Shown piece by piece: positions 20,338 to 20,712 of a stretch of 20,712 nucleotides of DNA. This stretch comes from a virus: the IMG/VR virus record IMGVR_UViG_3300042398_001310, positions 1 to 20,712 of that record; one strand, 5' to 3'. How positions within the stretch are numbered: position 1 is the first letter of the stretch; each line of letters opens with the position of its first letter. The notes beneath the pieces are model-generated. The model did no database searches. It saw only the letters and a program-made list of their open reading frames with translations, and was not told the DNA's origin. The translations under genes were made by a program, and so were the position numbers.

Positions 20338-20403
20338 CATGGAGAGCATGGAGAGCATGAAGTTGTTAGCGGTCGCCCTTCATGCCCCTTCATGTGCTTC
20401 ATG
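20338..20403. repeat. CATG-phased repeat array between holin candidate and endolysin
   Basis: Six CATG words begin at 20338, 20347, 20356, 20381, 20391 and 20400. Left part: ATGGAGAGC twice in tandem (20339-20347 and 20348-20356). Right part: CTTCATG at 20378, 20388 and 20397. Spacings are 9-10 bp within each group. The last copy overlaps the stop codon of the upstream gene (20401-20399). No gene is seen in the gap. Confidence 0.6.
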
Positions 20404-20623
20404 GTGAGTTCTTCCCCTCGGCGAATTTCTGAACGACCTTGGCCCCGGCTGCGGTTGCGAGCGTGATTTCAAGCAGGCTGCCGACTCCATGCGGGATATC
20501 CTGTCCGGTGATAAGCCAGCGCCCGATGACCAGGACGACCAGCGAGAGAACGACCGCCAGCGAGAAGCGGGTCATCGAGGGCGATCCGGGTTCATCGCTG
20601 AGCAGCCCGCGTAGGAAGGTCAT
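20399..20623 (-). CDS. Holin candidate (two membrane helices)
   Basis: A 74-residue protein beginning MTFLRGLLSDEPGSPSMTRF. Hydrophobic helices lie at about 20-38 (SLAVVLSLVVLVIGRWLI) and 47-67 (VGSLLEITLATAAGAKVVQK), with a short polar tail. Size, helix number and the position right before the endolysin fit a class II-type holin. It is coupled by ATGA (20623-20620) to another small membrane protein, which could instead be the holin. Confidence 0.65.
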   Translation of the reverse strand: MTFLRGLLSDEPGSPSMTRFSLAVVLSLVVLVIGRWLITGQDIPHGVGSLLEITLATAAGAKVVQKFAEGKNSP

Positions 20624-20712
20624 TTGCGGAAGCGTTTGAGGAAGTCCCCGATCTCAGGCAGGAAGCAGATGCTCAGGAACATCAGGAGCGATCCGAGCGC
20701 ACCAGCGAGGAA
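20620..20712 (-). CDS. Partial small membrane protein (5' end outside window)
   Basis: Thirty codons and a stop are visible: a hydrophobic helix (AGALGSLLMFLSICFL) followed by a basic tail (EIGDFLKRFRK). The stop overlaps the next start as ATGA. It is probably part of the lysis cassette, as a holin, antiholin or spanin-like protein. The start and length cannot be seen. Confidence 0.6.
   Translation of the reverse strand, partial: FLAGALGSLLMFLSICFLPEIGDFLKRFRK

Noticed and set aside
1-20712. CRISPR array, insertion sequence or rRNA
   Set aside because: I saw no regularly spaced repeat-spacer pattern, transposase or terminal inverted repeats, and no rRNA-like stretch.

Overview
The window looks like about half of a temperate, tailed double-stranded DNA phage genome (lambda-like large terminase and portal, HK97-type protease, tail assembly chaperone frameshift), and I see no clear bacterial housekeeping gene. 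The DNA is GC-rich (roughly 55-60% by eye) and uses the standard code. The host cannot be fixed from the sequence. Weak or absent Shine-Dalgarno sites in the late genes and the general look of the proteins make a Verrucomicrobiota-like host a guess only.

Layout, read along the minus strand from right to left. 20712-19733: lysis region with two small membrane proteins (holin candidates) and a GH108-type endolysin. 19681-18213: a metallophosphoesterase followed by three short overlapping genes (a winged-helix protein, an unknown, a mini HExxH protein). 18216-16143: the lysogeny module, with genes on both strands. A divergent pair of ribbon-helix-helix (RHH) regulators shares a 91-base intergenic region carrying two identical 11-bp elements with a GTATAC core. 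One RHH gene is followed by a small membrane protein gene, the other by an excisionase-like gene that overlaps the end of the tyrosine integrase gene antisense. 16142-15895: an attP-like region with two pairs of TGTGGAACT repeats. 15894-9650: an early operon of fifteen tightly packed genes, mostly joined by ATGA, TAATG or TGATG overlaps, ending in a TOPRIM primase and an AAA+ helicase. Four of these genes have fewer than 60 codons. 9649-9245: a roughly 400-base gap with nine copies of a GGACATG repeat, a candidate origin or packaging site. 9244-1: the late operon, running terS, terL, a gpW-position protein, a tRNA-Trp-like gene, portal, protease-scaffold fusion, major capsid protein, connector and tail-completion genes, tail-tube candidate, the G/GT tail chaperones and a partial tail gene.

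Main unusual points: (1) a -1 programmed frameshift at CCCAAAA that makes the GT chaperone, whose T part has no start codon of its own; (2) a TTTGACA element placed 13-17 nt before seven start codons and 33 nt before an eighth, found only in the late half; (3) two CATG-phased repeat arrays that each begin at the stop codon of the preceding gene; (4) an RHH/RHH divergent switch in place of a visible CI/Cro pair; (5) a leader of about 45 nt shared by the capsid gene and a low-GC ParB-like gene.

Because phage genes lie on both sides of the integrase, the source is better explained as a whole circular or circularly permuted phage genome than as a prophage cut at its attachment site.
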